A DNA stretch of 64,000 bases. Source: Ectocarpus siliculosus (taxonomy: Eukaryota > Sar > Phaeophyceae > Ectocarpales > Ectocarpaceae). The stretch covers positions 1,049,392 through 1,113,391 of the forward strand of contig FN649731.1 of assembly GCA_000310025.1 (NCBI GenBank), given 5' to 3'. The notes beneath the pieces were generated by a model. That model ran no database searches. It had not been told where the DNA came from and worked only from the letters and a program-made list of their open reading frames with translations. This document shows, piece by piece, positions 38,901-50,200 of this stretch. Every line of letters begins with the position of its first letter. The first letter of the stretch is position 1. Position numbers and translations under genes: made by a program.

Positions 38901-41900
38901 TTGAATGTCCTCACCAGTTTCGATTTGGATCACCTCTACTCAGTTGCCTATCCACCAAACGCCGTCGGCGCCGCAGCCAAGCAACGAGGGAAGCTCTTTT
39001 GTTCTCGCGATGCTCTTTCGTCGCATGTCAACCAGCACGATTCAAGGCTTGTGGCCACGCTCATTTGCCTCAAGATCTCGGTCCGGTGAAACCATCATCT
39101 ACCTACACGGAGGACGCTCTTCAGCCCACCGCTATGTGCAACACTACTTTAGCGCAAACAGACGCAAGTAGCGATCGCGTGGTCCCCATTGTTTCGTCGC
39201 GCAAAAAAAACAACTGGCCATCGGAACCCCACTTCTTCCTGTGCCGTCGTCCGTGATACGCCCCCTCTTTTATTCACCAATGTGTCTTCCCGGTGTATTA
39301 TGAACAGGTTGAAAAACGAGTATGACCGTTTCACAGCCGTCAGTCACCATCGTGAACTTCTCGGTCATCCTTCGTGAGATGATCATAAGGACGAGTTGCG
39401 ACACACGTCGATATGTGCGGTCTTCTCTTGGGTCGGATGGACCAATGCCAGTCCAAATCTTTACGTTTGAGAAGGTCCTATCGTTTGCACTGCCCGTGTT
39501 GTGGTTTCCCGGCAGTATCTCGATGTTATCTCCGCTCCTTGTGCTATTCCTTGCTTCGTCTTTACGCTTTGTCACCACCTCAGCTCCACCGAGACCAGTG
39601 CAAAAAGTGCCCCATCACTCTCAAGGCTTCACTTACGTTCTTTAGGTATACTGTGTTGTTCACCACGCGGGTCAGCTTCGCCCCGGTGCCTGTTATCCTT
39701 GCCAACGTCTCCCGGCTGGTCCCAGTTAGCCTTGTGACCGTGTTCCGGTTGATGCTTCCGAGGCCCGTACCGCCGACGCCGACGCCGCCACCTAGAAGCG
39801 ACGAAAATATAGCTGGAGCACTCCTGCCTGCTGCCGCTTGGATGGCTGTACCGTAAGTACCTGGCTTGAGCCTCAATAACCGCCTACGGTATGCCCGCTG
39901 ATCAACGTGGCGGCGCAAAGGCGGAGGGATGGGAGGAAACGGGATGAATCAACGGGTTGTGGAAGGAAGCACATTGCAAGGCTTCAGTTGAGGCCGGGGA
40001 AAGAAAGGGGGAATTCAGAAACGTGCCTTGAGGAGGGGACAACGGCAAGGCCTCCTCCTTGGATACGATTGATTCTCATATGCCGTGCCATTGCGCGTGA
40101 ATTTTATTCCCGGAAAGTTAAGACAAGGCACGAACGTTGAAGACAGTGCAGGTTACCTCCATTCAAATCGAATCCCCACTCTTCTCATTGGCTGTTTCCA
40201 CGACTCTGTTTCTTCGCCGCTGGTCGCAGTTTCACTCTGGACTTTGATGTTGTTTCTCTGCCTGAAGAGTATCGGTTCCGAGTCACATGGAAGAGTTATT
40301 TCGCAGCTCGAATGCCTTCGTCTACAAGCTTGAGAATAGTTTCAACAGGTCTTCCCTCGGTACAATATTGAGAAAAGCAACACCTCGACGCACGAGTACA
40401 AGGTACGAAGCTCGTACGCTCCAATGACTTCGCAGCTGTTCGCACTGGCTCGACATATAAACCATGCTAACAAAGGTCGAGATGTTTTTTCATGGAGGTT
40501 TTTTTTCATGTCTGGGTACACAAATGATTGCACTCCCGGCCACTAAACCCGCCGAATACCTGTATGGTGGTTGCCCGGACGCCGAGGAGGTGCTTGTATC
40601 TCCTCCTGTATCAACGGCCACAGCGGGGAGTTAGTGTTTGTTGTGGTGAGTGCGTAGTCGTGCACATAACCAGCTCGGGGTCACCGACACAAGATGACGG
40701 TCTGTGATGACCAATAGAGGGGAACACCCTGACGACGAAGATGGAGAAATAAATTGGGAGAGGTCAAAGTTCTAATTCGCCTTTGAAGGCAAGTTCCAAG
40801 AACAAGGTACGGGCCTGTCCTACTTGTTGTATTTCCCCTACTTTCAACGGAAGGTTCACAGCTTGCGAGGGCCACGACTGGTACGATTCGACCACCGTTC
40901 CTAAAGCGGGGCACAAGGGCGGACAAAGTCTCAGAACGGAAAAGGGGGCAGGCAATCAGTTGCTTGACAAGCCACACCAATATGAAACGGCGCGAAACTT
41001 CCAGTCCGAGTTTTCCAACTACGCTCCATTCCAGCTCTTGGAGAAAAAGCGCAGATGATTGCTGCGCGCAACCCGAGCACTCAGACCGACCGACAGACAG
41101 GGCGGAATATCCACGTACAAAATCGAGCTGAACTTTCGCTATTGAGCTCGCGGAGCACGACAAAACCAGGAGCACCAGACAAGGGCGGGGAGAGGAGCGT
41201 GGCGTGGGAGCGGACAAGGCTGTTGGAACACGAACGGGTAGAGAGGTCGCAAACCAGACTCCTAAAAACTAGCCCTACCCGACCTTAAGCGTTTCATCCG
41301 CCAGGGTAACGTGTGCCACCATCTCTGGATCATAACGGCGGCCCCATGATCGACCAGATGGGCCACGAACACCTCCGCTCGTAACGCGAACCGGGCGTCG
41401 TTCAGCTCCATCCTGCGGATCCGTCGATCCTGCCCGCATCGGCACCGTGCATGAATGGCGGGGGGTGAGGGTGGTTGCAGGCGAGGGCTGGCGGATGGTG
41501 GTTGGGGATCATTTGCTGTGAATCCGGCGAAGTGTGCCCCCGGATTCAGGATTGTCCACTGGCATGAATCCACATCCCGCCTTCTAGTGCACCGGGACAA
41601 GCCGTTTTCACCGCGTGGTGTGCTTTAATATGACTTCCCTTGATATCTCCAAACCCTTCTCACGGCACGTTTCACATGTCGCAAAACAACCGTCACCAGC
41701 AGTGGCCGCATGGCAGCAAGTTGCGCCACGAGGCGTCACGTCGCAGAGCTAACCACTGCTGGCAACATATTATCTGCCACTTAGCTACCTGTTGACCTCC
41801 CCTCGTGGCTCCCCGGTGTTAAAATCTCACCTTCTTTCCTTGGGAGCTCCACAAACTCTGGCCACGTAATCCGTCTTTGCATCATAATGTAGCGTTGACT

Positions 41901-44900
41901 CGGAAAGTATTTTTGGAACGTAGCACATCCCCCCCTCCCAGATACCGCGCTTGGACGAACGCAGGAAAGCAGCAACGGCAACAAGGTAACCCCTACAACC
42001 CTCAGCAACGGTCCACCGAGAATTCACCCGCACACTCAAGCTTCAGTATTCCCACGCTCACTAGGGGAGTCCGGCGCCTCACGAGCACCCCGCGCGTCCA
42101 GCGCTGAATCATACCCGCAGCGGCGTGCTCCTTGCGATACAGCACGATCTCTCGCCACCCTTGCTCCCTGGCCTTGCGAGCGATGTAGTTGCGCTCCACC
42201 TGACACGAAAAGTACCTCGATGTGATTTCTGGAGTAGTCGAAGCAATACGAGTGAGAACCCGACAACATCGAGGGTTCTTTGGTTCACCAATCGGCGATA
42301 TTTGGGAGCAACCTCGTGTTGGACTCTGAAACTCTCAGCGTGCCCCGCCCCTCCTTTCAATTCTGTAGTCAAGTCGATACAAGCCGAACGTCCATGTATG
42401 ATGACGCTGGGCTCGTCGTGAGGAAGCGGCGCAACAAATCCCTCCCGCTATCAGCTGGCCACGGATCGTCCCCTCGGTCGAAGTCTCCAGTAACTACTTC
42501 CTAGTCTAGGTTTTGACGGGATGTGTGTCACTGGGTCGCGCACTGGCCTTTTCGATCTTAACACGCACCCACTCCTCAAAGACAAAAGATCGCAATATAA
42601 TAACCAGCCCCAATTTCTCCCAGATGCAAGCGTTCCGTACTCTCCCCCTACTCACCATGGCCACCGCTGCCCGAACCAACCGACGTCTCTCCCGCCTGCG
42701 AGCCCAGGCGTTGGCTATCAAGCACGAGGCGACAATCCGTGACGCCGCTGACACCTTCACAAGACGGCGCTGCAGCAGGGACCGCTTGAGCTCAGCCCGT
42801 TGCGCGGCTGCCTTGGCCCTTTCTCTACGGATCATGGCGACGCGCCTTCTCGCTAGGTATCCCCGGGTGACGGCGGCGCACAGGATATTGCCGGTGGTGG
42901 TGGCCTTCTTCCCCGCCGAACGTTTGGGGACCCCCAGTTGCCGCCACCTGTCAATAGATTAGTGAAGGTCGACACTAAGGTAGGTAACCACAGGGAGTAA
43001 GCCGCATAGGTCGAGTTTCGTCACTTTGATTCACTCACGCCATAAAGAGGACTCTCTTTGAGTCTGTTCCGGCAGCCCGAACCTGAGTCCGATCGGGATG
43101 GTGAAGAAGGATAATATTGGGTCGACCCAGCAATGTCACCAGGCAGCAATATAACCGTAACATAATATCCAATTTGCCATCATGAAGGTTGGTCATCCAC
43201 CCAAGGCTACCATCCGAATCAATCGACCACTGTCTCTACCGGGTGTCAAACCTGCCGACCGCGAAAGAGCTACCAGACGAAGTCAAAGCAGGTAAAGCAA
43301 TCTCGTTCCCGCTTACTTCTGCCATGCCCGAAGCTTGGCGATCGTGGCGACCCTCTTCACAATGTTGGTCGTCTTTTCCAACCCCCTCCTCTGCGCCTCT
43401 CCCAGATACCCAATGTCTTTCAGGTAACTCAGTGGCAACGTTCTCGCGGTCATCCCCATTCCCCGCTCGAGCGCGCGTCTGATTTCCCCTTCCTTTTTCG
43501 TCTCGCCCAATCTCTCGTCGGCTAATCGCCGGCTGTCTTCGTCGACCAGCCGCCCCACGGCCACAGTGTCCTCTGCCCACGCCCCTAACCCCGCTGCCAG
43601 CTGAACGGTGGTGGGCTCGACAGGAGAAACTTCGAAGGTATCCTCGAAAGTTCCTACCCCGCCAAGGACGACGTCACGCGACTGTAGCTGTGACAGCGAC
43701 TGCCCAGCGGGGGCGGTGGAGGTGTGCGTGGACACAGATGCGTCAGCGGGTGTGGGAGCGGGAAAATACCCAAGTTGTGCCGTTGCCCCTGTTAGTAGTG
43801 TTGCTGTGCCTTCTTCTAGTGCGGCTGGTGTTGCTGTTCCTGTTTCTACTTCTCGATATTTTGTCATCAACGTTGACTCTGGCTCCTTTGTGCCACCATC
43901 AGCGGCTGTTCCTACTGCTTCTTCTGCATGTCTTGGTCCGGCCGTTTGCTCACTTGGCAATGACACTGCCTCGACACCAGCCTCATTAGCACTGGAAGTG
44001 TGGGCGGCATTGGAGGCAACGATATCACTTGTCCCCAAGAACTGTGTTGTCGATGGCTTACATGCCAGCACCCCCCTTCGTTTAGGTGATGCCCGTACAC
44101 CGGTTGGAACAGCAGGGGTTCTTCCAACTTGGCCCAGCCTGGGGTATTGGTTCCCATTGGTGATAGCCCCGACGTGCTTTTCGCACCCCTTCTCTGCGAC
44201 ACTTGTCTCTCCTGGTGACAAGAATGATGACGGTGACTGGTCGTTTCTAGGCTTCCCTGTTGCCAAGTCTGTGTTGAAATGATTCGGACGCCTGCGGTGG
44301 CTGCTGGTATTCTCCGCCCGTTGTCGGAGGGTGGCGTATGCGTTGTGTACGTCGCCCTCTGTTACCTGCGCAATTAATTTTCTGCCGTCATCCGCCCCGT
44401 TAACAACATCCTCTTCAGCAATGTTGTCTGCGACGGTACGCGGTGGAACAGGTCCCAACCACCGCAACGAACCGTTGTCTTCATGTCCCTGCCGCGACAC
44501 ATCACCCCTGTTAGTACGTCTCCCGTTCTTGGTGTTGGGGCTCTGAACCTCGCTGCTGCGAGCTAGCGACGACACCAGCACCTCGGAGGTATCCCCGTGG
44601 GACATAGCGTTCGAGTTTACTTTTCTTTTTCTACCTATTGTGGCCGGTGCTGATGGTGCTGCTGGCTTCGAGATTGGGGAATGTGGTGCCAGAGTCGTCA
44701 GACCCCCATCGGAAGGTGCGACCCCTTGATGTCTCCCAGACCCTGCTGCATGGCCAGTGTTCTGCCCATGCTGCTCGTGCCGCCGGTACCGAGGTTCGTG
44801 TTGGCGCGTTCGAGACGTGGCCCCATTTTCCTCTTCACCGCTTGGAGAACACGGGATCACGCGAGACGACCTGACAACGCGGAAGTAACGGCGCGAAGCC

Positions 44901-44938
44901 AAGAGTGAAAATAAACGATGCTTGTCAAACGTCCTCGA
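20921..44938 (-). CDS. Giant IQ / p25-alpha / WW / B-box scaffold protein
   Basis: Thirty-two exons chain in phase: 44938-43317, 42947-42656, 42199-42062, 41429-41279, 39860-39637, 38857-38677, 38264-38113, 37597-37535, 36957-36878, 36428-36297, 35821-35731, 35478-35239, 34838-34296, 33785-33586, 33328-33219, 32592-32466, 32084-31961, 31472-31332, 30299-30153, 28937-28837, 28356-28278, 27993-27841, 27318-27253, 27094-26921, 26398-26039, 25114-25004, 24125-23944, 23517-23361, 23117-22959, 22276-22112, 21609-21501, 21198-20921 (TAG); 6,852 nt in all. Order of modules: disordered Ser/Thr/Ala-rich residues 1-540; repeated IQ motifs (GMIQRWTRGVLVRRR, VMIQRWWHTLPWR, AAIRIQHYVR, LQALTRGWLGRRR); a p25-alpha region about 1050-1135 (TALCKDAGIIDKRF, then VEISFSRLK and FLAALDDIG); more IQs; a WW domain split by an intron (GAEYYFDPKTG/KSSWTKPK); two B-boxes (CADCDEDMLCHLCVDRIH; CQQCGDNFCVSCFAHIH); helical C-terminal exons; acidic tail. 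Calmodulin and tubulin binding are inferred. The first exon starts at an acceptor, so upstream exons are missing. The join before 30299 is the weakest. Confidence 0.75.
30347..31127 (-). other. Two ORFs inside an intron of the giant gene
   Basis: The intron between exons 31472-31332 and 30299-30153 contains minus-strand ORFs of 172 codons (30865-30347) and 74 codons (31127-30903). The second reads FNGVYIDISTTFEVLGVVIH, which is protein-like. Neither has a motif I can name, and neither continues the B-box of the host gene. A relic mobile element or missed host exons are the main alternatives to chance. Confidence 0.25.
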
Positions 44939-45879
44939 CTACAGGAGCAGTGACAACATAGTTCGATCAATGTTTTGGTACAGATTGGTCAGGTAGGACA
45001 GAATGCTCAATTCTGGACTTTTCTTTTGGGGTATATTGGAGGCTGACATCGTATGGCAGCCTCAACCCCCATCTGTACCTGCACGTAGAAATGTCCGAGA
45101 AATGTTCGAACAAAACAACCTGTCTAGGGTACTCCTCGGACTATTTTCCGGTAAGGTTGGGGTCCTTCACGTTGTTACCGATCAAACGTGAATACAGCTG
45201 CTGCCAAACAACTACAAGCAGTGCTGCAATGTTCTGGTACCGTTGCCGTCGAACTCGATACTGCCATGAAAAGGAAAAAGTTCCACCGCCGAAAAGTTCA
45301 CCGCCTCACATACGTTGTCATTCCTTTACCATCTCGAACCACCATCGAAGGCGATACCCAATATTGCCTGAAAAAATCGGCCAAAAAAACTGCGCGGGTC
45401 GCTTTGGTAGGTGTCTGAGGAGGGAGTGAATCCCGACACCACATCCGTAGACACTTGCATTGCAGTCCATGACTGCTGCCAGTTTTTCGTGCGTATGCGT
45501 GTGATACTCTTAAAGATCAAGGAGAGTGAGTGTATTCGTTGGACTTCATTATGTGATGTAGACACGGCAGATCTTGTCGAAGCAAAGAGCCCCTGTTAAC
45601 GACATCACTTGCTGGGTTCACGGAGACCACTTAGTCTACATGTAGGCTATCTACGAGCAGTAAACGAAGGACCGAAAAGAATAGTCATGCAACGAACGGT
45701 GTTGATGCTTATCCTTGTATTCTGGAGCTGTGAAAGTACAGCAGGATCATGAGCCACATAAGTTAGGTGCATGGGTGTCAAACTTGCAGATAGTGTCCAT
45801 GTACAGTATCCGCCAATGCTCACTGCGACACTGGCTACAGTACACACTCGTGTCTGCCTGTGCGATTCCCCTTCGAGCC

Positions 45880-46250
45880 ACACACCACCTTTGTCTGCCC
45901 CCGAAGGACGGAACCCTTCCGAGCAGAGTCAGCATACTCATTGAATTCTTCTGCTGCAGCCTCATCGACCTCGGTACGACGTTTTCCAAATCATGCAGTG
46001 CCTCGCCGAGTGCATCAGAGTAGTCAACCTCCAGCCCTTTCCCCTGCTCAGCCTCGCGCAGTAGTCGCACTAGGTTTGTGGTGCTGCCAGTGGTACCGCC
46101 GACCCCACGGCCATGGGCGTTGTCGGAGTGCCGCATAATATCAGTTCGTACATCAGAGGCTATACGTAGCTCAGTCTGCGTAAACCTCACACGTACTACG
46201 CACGGAACCAGGCCGATCCACACATCAGAGATGTTGATGTTCCCTTGTGC
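45880..46250 (-). other. Exon-like ORF with apparent frame change
   Basis: From an acceptor-like 'gattgag' at 46251-46257, frame one reads strongly protein-like text (NINISDVWIGLVPCVVRVRF, then LVRLLREAEQGKGLEVDY, SDALGEALHDLENV). At about 45975 the better-looking frame shifts by one register to EVDEAAAEEFNEYADSARKG. That is either a sequence error, a very small intron, or a decayed gene copy. No family was recognised. It might also be an upstream exon of the giant gene, which needs a phase-0 exon before 44938, but no matching donor was found. Confidence 0.35.
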
Positions 46251-47025
46251 CTCAATCGCGGGGGGGCGAACGCGGCGGAATTACTGTTCTACCGGCGTTT
46301 CGCCCGAAACGCAAACAAAACCAAAAAGCGCGGTACATTGTAGTCCGCCGCATAAGGCACAAGAGCAACAGAGATGCTCTACACCCGTTCCTTCAAGCCC
46401 CGCCTCCGTAATGAACAGTAGACTTGTACAGGGCGGTAGATGAACCACCGTGATGGGGAATGTCTTTCAAGCATCATATATCGACGTGCACGAGGCGGCC
46501 CAATCTGGACATATCGACGAAGTCAGGTGAAAGACAACGAATACCACGATGCACCAGCGCTACGCTTCCGAGGCCCTTTGTACCGGTTGGACTAGCTGTC
46601 TTGCACGATAGTTGTAGCGAGACATCGACATGCGTGGTTATGGCGTCACCCTTCTATGATTTCCAAAAAAGCGAGTCTACACGATGTGTCGTGTAGGTGC
46701 GGGTGAACATTGAGCGCGTTTGGTCGTCGGGAAGAAGTAATGAACACATGCACGGAGACAACCCTCGATGTGCCGACCTACAGATGCAAATACTGCTGTA
46801 ATGATATTCATGTGGACTACAAGTCGACTGCATGGATGAATTGCACCGGCCGCCACCGAGTCTTTAGTGTAAGGACACCCCACTCAAACACCATTGTCCT
46901 GTCTCCGACAGGTGTTCCTGAGTCTTCTGCGTGAAGTCCTCGATCAACCGATCCCAAGATCTGTCTCGGTTGGATATCCCTTTTGTTTACGTGCTGTGCT
47001 GTCTGGTTCGTTGCTGTGTCTAGAC

Positions 47026-47034
47026 TATATATAA
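47026..47034 (+). promoter_or_regulatory. TATA-like box upstream of ankyrin gene
   Basis: The string tatatataa lies 234 nt before the ATG at 47268 and about 2.1 kb from the opposite minus-strand gene, in otherwise mixed-composition DNA. The placement suits a core promoter with a 5' UTR of about 200 nt. This is sequence appearance only. Confidence 0.4.
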
Positions 47035-47267
47035 TCCAGAGACGAGAGGAAGGCTCGTCGGGGATAGTCGTAGAGGAAACGAGAAAACGCCAAACTCGCT
47101 GTATTTGGTAGATTTGCCACCAGCTGCGTCTTGTGAGTGGTGCGATGCATGTCGAGTGCGCAAGCGTTCCGTCCCAACACTCCGCTACTGTTGTACCATG
47201 GCGAAAAGCACGGGTGAGGTGAGCTCAATGTGCACAAAGATTCGGCACGAGCGGCATTCTTTGCAGC

Positions 47268-50200
47268 ATGCTTCTGTCGGCAGCAAAAAAAACTCCCACC
47301 GTGGATCACGCGTCCCCTCAACAGCATCCATCAATGGAGCTAGACGCCATGTGGAGATTTCACACTGACGTACAGCAGTACAACACATATCCCAACTTTC
47401 GCATGCTTTGCAGGCGATGGGTCGACGAAGGAAAACCGGTGGACGCGAGAGACAACACGCAAAAGACCCCCCTCCACCATGCCGCCCAGTGGGGGCAGGA
47501 GGAAGCGCTAGACTTCCTCATCGAATGCGGCGCAGACGTCAATGCCGCCGACTTTATCTCGGACACTCCGCTGCACCTGGTAAGCAAATGGGCAACGCAG
47601 GCGCGTGCGGTCAAGTAGCATTTGTTGCACTCAGTGTCGATCTGCAGGTGGCCTGCTAGTTTGTTTGCTCAGGCACGGTACGACGACGGTATTTGTAGAC
47701 GATGCATTACTGCCCAATATGTTTTCGTGTATAGAGGACTACTTGAAGTCCGACAATAGTTGGCCGTTGAAGAGAAGGACCCGCATGGCAATTGGATACC
47801 AGGCAGCAGCGCTTGCCGAAGTCGACCGTCTCGTCACCTTGAACGTGGTACTTTTCCTTCGCAGGCGTGCTACTTCGGCCACGCAAACTGTGCGCGTATC
47901 TTGATCATGGTGGGCGCGAACATCGCTGCCAAGGATTGCTACGGCAACACTCCGTCTCAGATTTTCGACGACCACGTGACGGAGCCAGTGTTGGACGAGG
48001 TGCGCCGGCAAACAATTCAAAGACTCTTGCATGGATCTGGTAGTGTTATGGTGTTGTCGCCCGGGTACTGCTGTGTAGCAGAGAGACGTCACAGGTGGTG
48101 GAATGTGCCTTGACCCCCTTGCGCGGTCCAACGCGGTTAAACGCTCTCGATGTACAGCCTGCAAGATAGCTATTCGTGCTTGGATCGGGTTCGGAGCTGC
48201 TACCACGATACTCGCAGTGTTGTGCGCCAAACGAAGACATGCTGCTATTTTCCCTGCGTGGCAGGAAACTAATCCTAACTTTAGCTTGTTCGACTCGGTG
48301 TCAACATGGATCCACTCTGCCGCACACGTCAACACTGAAAAAACAGGACACACCCACCTGGTACGATTTGCGACATTCGGATAGCGTGTTGTTCAATATC
48401 GTGCGACAGGGGATAAGGCTCCTTCCGACAAAGGTTCCACAACTTTTTTGACGACATTGATTGCTTGATGCAGATCCGCTTCATTGTGCGAGAGGTGATG
48501 AAAGGCCCGCCCTTGCTGCCGGAGTCTGGTCCAGACTTGGCTCGCCCGTCCTCAGATGCCAAGCAACACCCGGGTGGCAATCCTCATCGCCAAAGCAGCT
48601 ACTCAGCCGCGGCTTCACCGCACCCGCCTCAAGCGCGCAAAGATAGTGGCACTGGTCAGCGGCCAGTCGAAAGTGGAAGTTTATCGTCGGAACCCCGGGC
48701 TACCGTGGAAGGGGCGACCCAACGAGTGAAAGCAGTGCCCTACACCCCGTTGGGGGACGGGGGGATACCGCCAAGGGCATCGTCCACGGCGCTTCAGACG
48801 GGATTAGGGTTGGACAGAAAGAGTGACGTAGTTAGCAGTCCTGCAGGAAACGGTCAGAATGCGAGCAGTACGCCGTTGTTAGGGTCTTCAGGCCCGGAGC
48901 AGCTGGGGCAGCAAGAAAAAGGAAGGGTTGGAAGAGATGACAGGGCGTGGGAACCAGGGGTTGATGGGAAAAATGCGGGCACCACCGCCGTGGAGGGGGC
49001 AGCGGTGCCTTCGCCGCTAGATGGGCCTTCAGGGCCCGGAAGCCTTGCGCCACGCCTAAGGCTTAAGCTTCCTTGGGAAGACGAAACGAGCCCCGAGCAA
49101 GCGAGAACAGAGGGGAGCGAGAGATCTCCAGAGGGAGCCGCTGCCGGCGCTTCTGGCGATGGGAATGCCAGCGCGCGAATGGTAGGAGAAGAGGGTACGG
49201 CGGCGACGGGGCTGACTTACCCAGGACCCCGCCCCCTATCGGCCCCTTCGATGCGCCCCATGATTAGTGCAAGCAGGCTTAACGCTACGATTCCGATCCT
49301 CTCTGGGAGAAGCTACCAGAGTCACAACGTCGTCAGGGGCAAGGGCGAAGGCGGGGGCGGCACTCTGGGTGCCAGCGGGAGCTTGGGTCGCACGGGGGCT
49401 GCTACCTTGGCGGGAAGGCTGGTGGCGTACGCGACGAGACCCGGCGGGTCTTTGGACATTTTCGCAGCTGCGAGAGACGGCCAGGTGGGTGGGGGTATGA
49501 ACCTCGTGGACGGGAACATACACAGAGCGAATGATTGGGTGCGAATAAGAACGGACAACGTTAACAATCATGATTTTTCAGTGGACGGAAGGCATTCACA
49601 GAACGAATGATCGGGTGCGAATACGAAGGGATAATGTAACAAACATGATTTTTCAGAGCAAATGATTGGGTGCGACTACGAAGGGACAGCTTCAGCGGAC
49701 TGTGCTCCCCTCGTCGTCCTGCGAGCCTGCAGACACGTCACACACACGGACAAGACGCCTCCGACCATATACCTGCTGCTTCGCACCCTCTATGAAGACA
49801 AATGAATTAGCCGAGGCCTACCTCTCACCCCAACGGTGTTGCTCGTCGCCAGGTTAGTGTCTTGAAGCAAGCGCTTACGGATGGGGAGGAGGTGGACGCC
49901 CAGGACGAAAACGGCCTGACCGCGCTCATGTGGGCGGCTCGGGCCGGAAGACTCTCCACGGCCAAGTACCTCGTGTCTCAGGGGGGCAGCCTCACGCGGA
50001 GGGACGACGCCACGGGGTTTTCGCCTTTGCACTTCGCGGCGTACTACTGCAGGCACGGTTCGGGCCGCACGGTTCACGGGGGGATTGTGCGGAGTCATGG
50101 AACATCAGGCGTAGCCTCCCGCAGCGGTGTAGATCTGTGAAATTCTCGATATCATCTGGAGATTGTTGTGCGTCTCCGGCCATGATCAATTCCTAGGAGG

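Larger units (their letters stand above)
44939..47267. other. Head-to-head spacer between two multi-exon genes
   Basis: Contains the probable missing 5' end of the giant minus-strand gene (its first recognised exon begins at an acceptor, cctgtag, at 44939-44945), an exon-like minus-strand ORF at 45.9-46.3 kb, and a TATA-like box at 47026 facing the plus-strand ankyrin gene. No other coding segment was convincing. Confidence 0.4.

Noticed and set aside
43608-44282. A 224-codon plus-strand ORF.
   Set aside because: It is the antisense shadow of the Ser/Ala-rich first recognised exon of the giant minus-strand gene.
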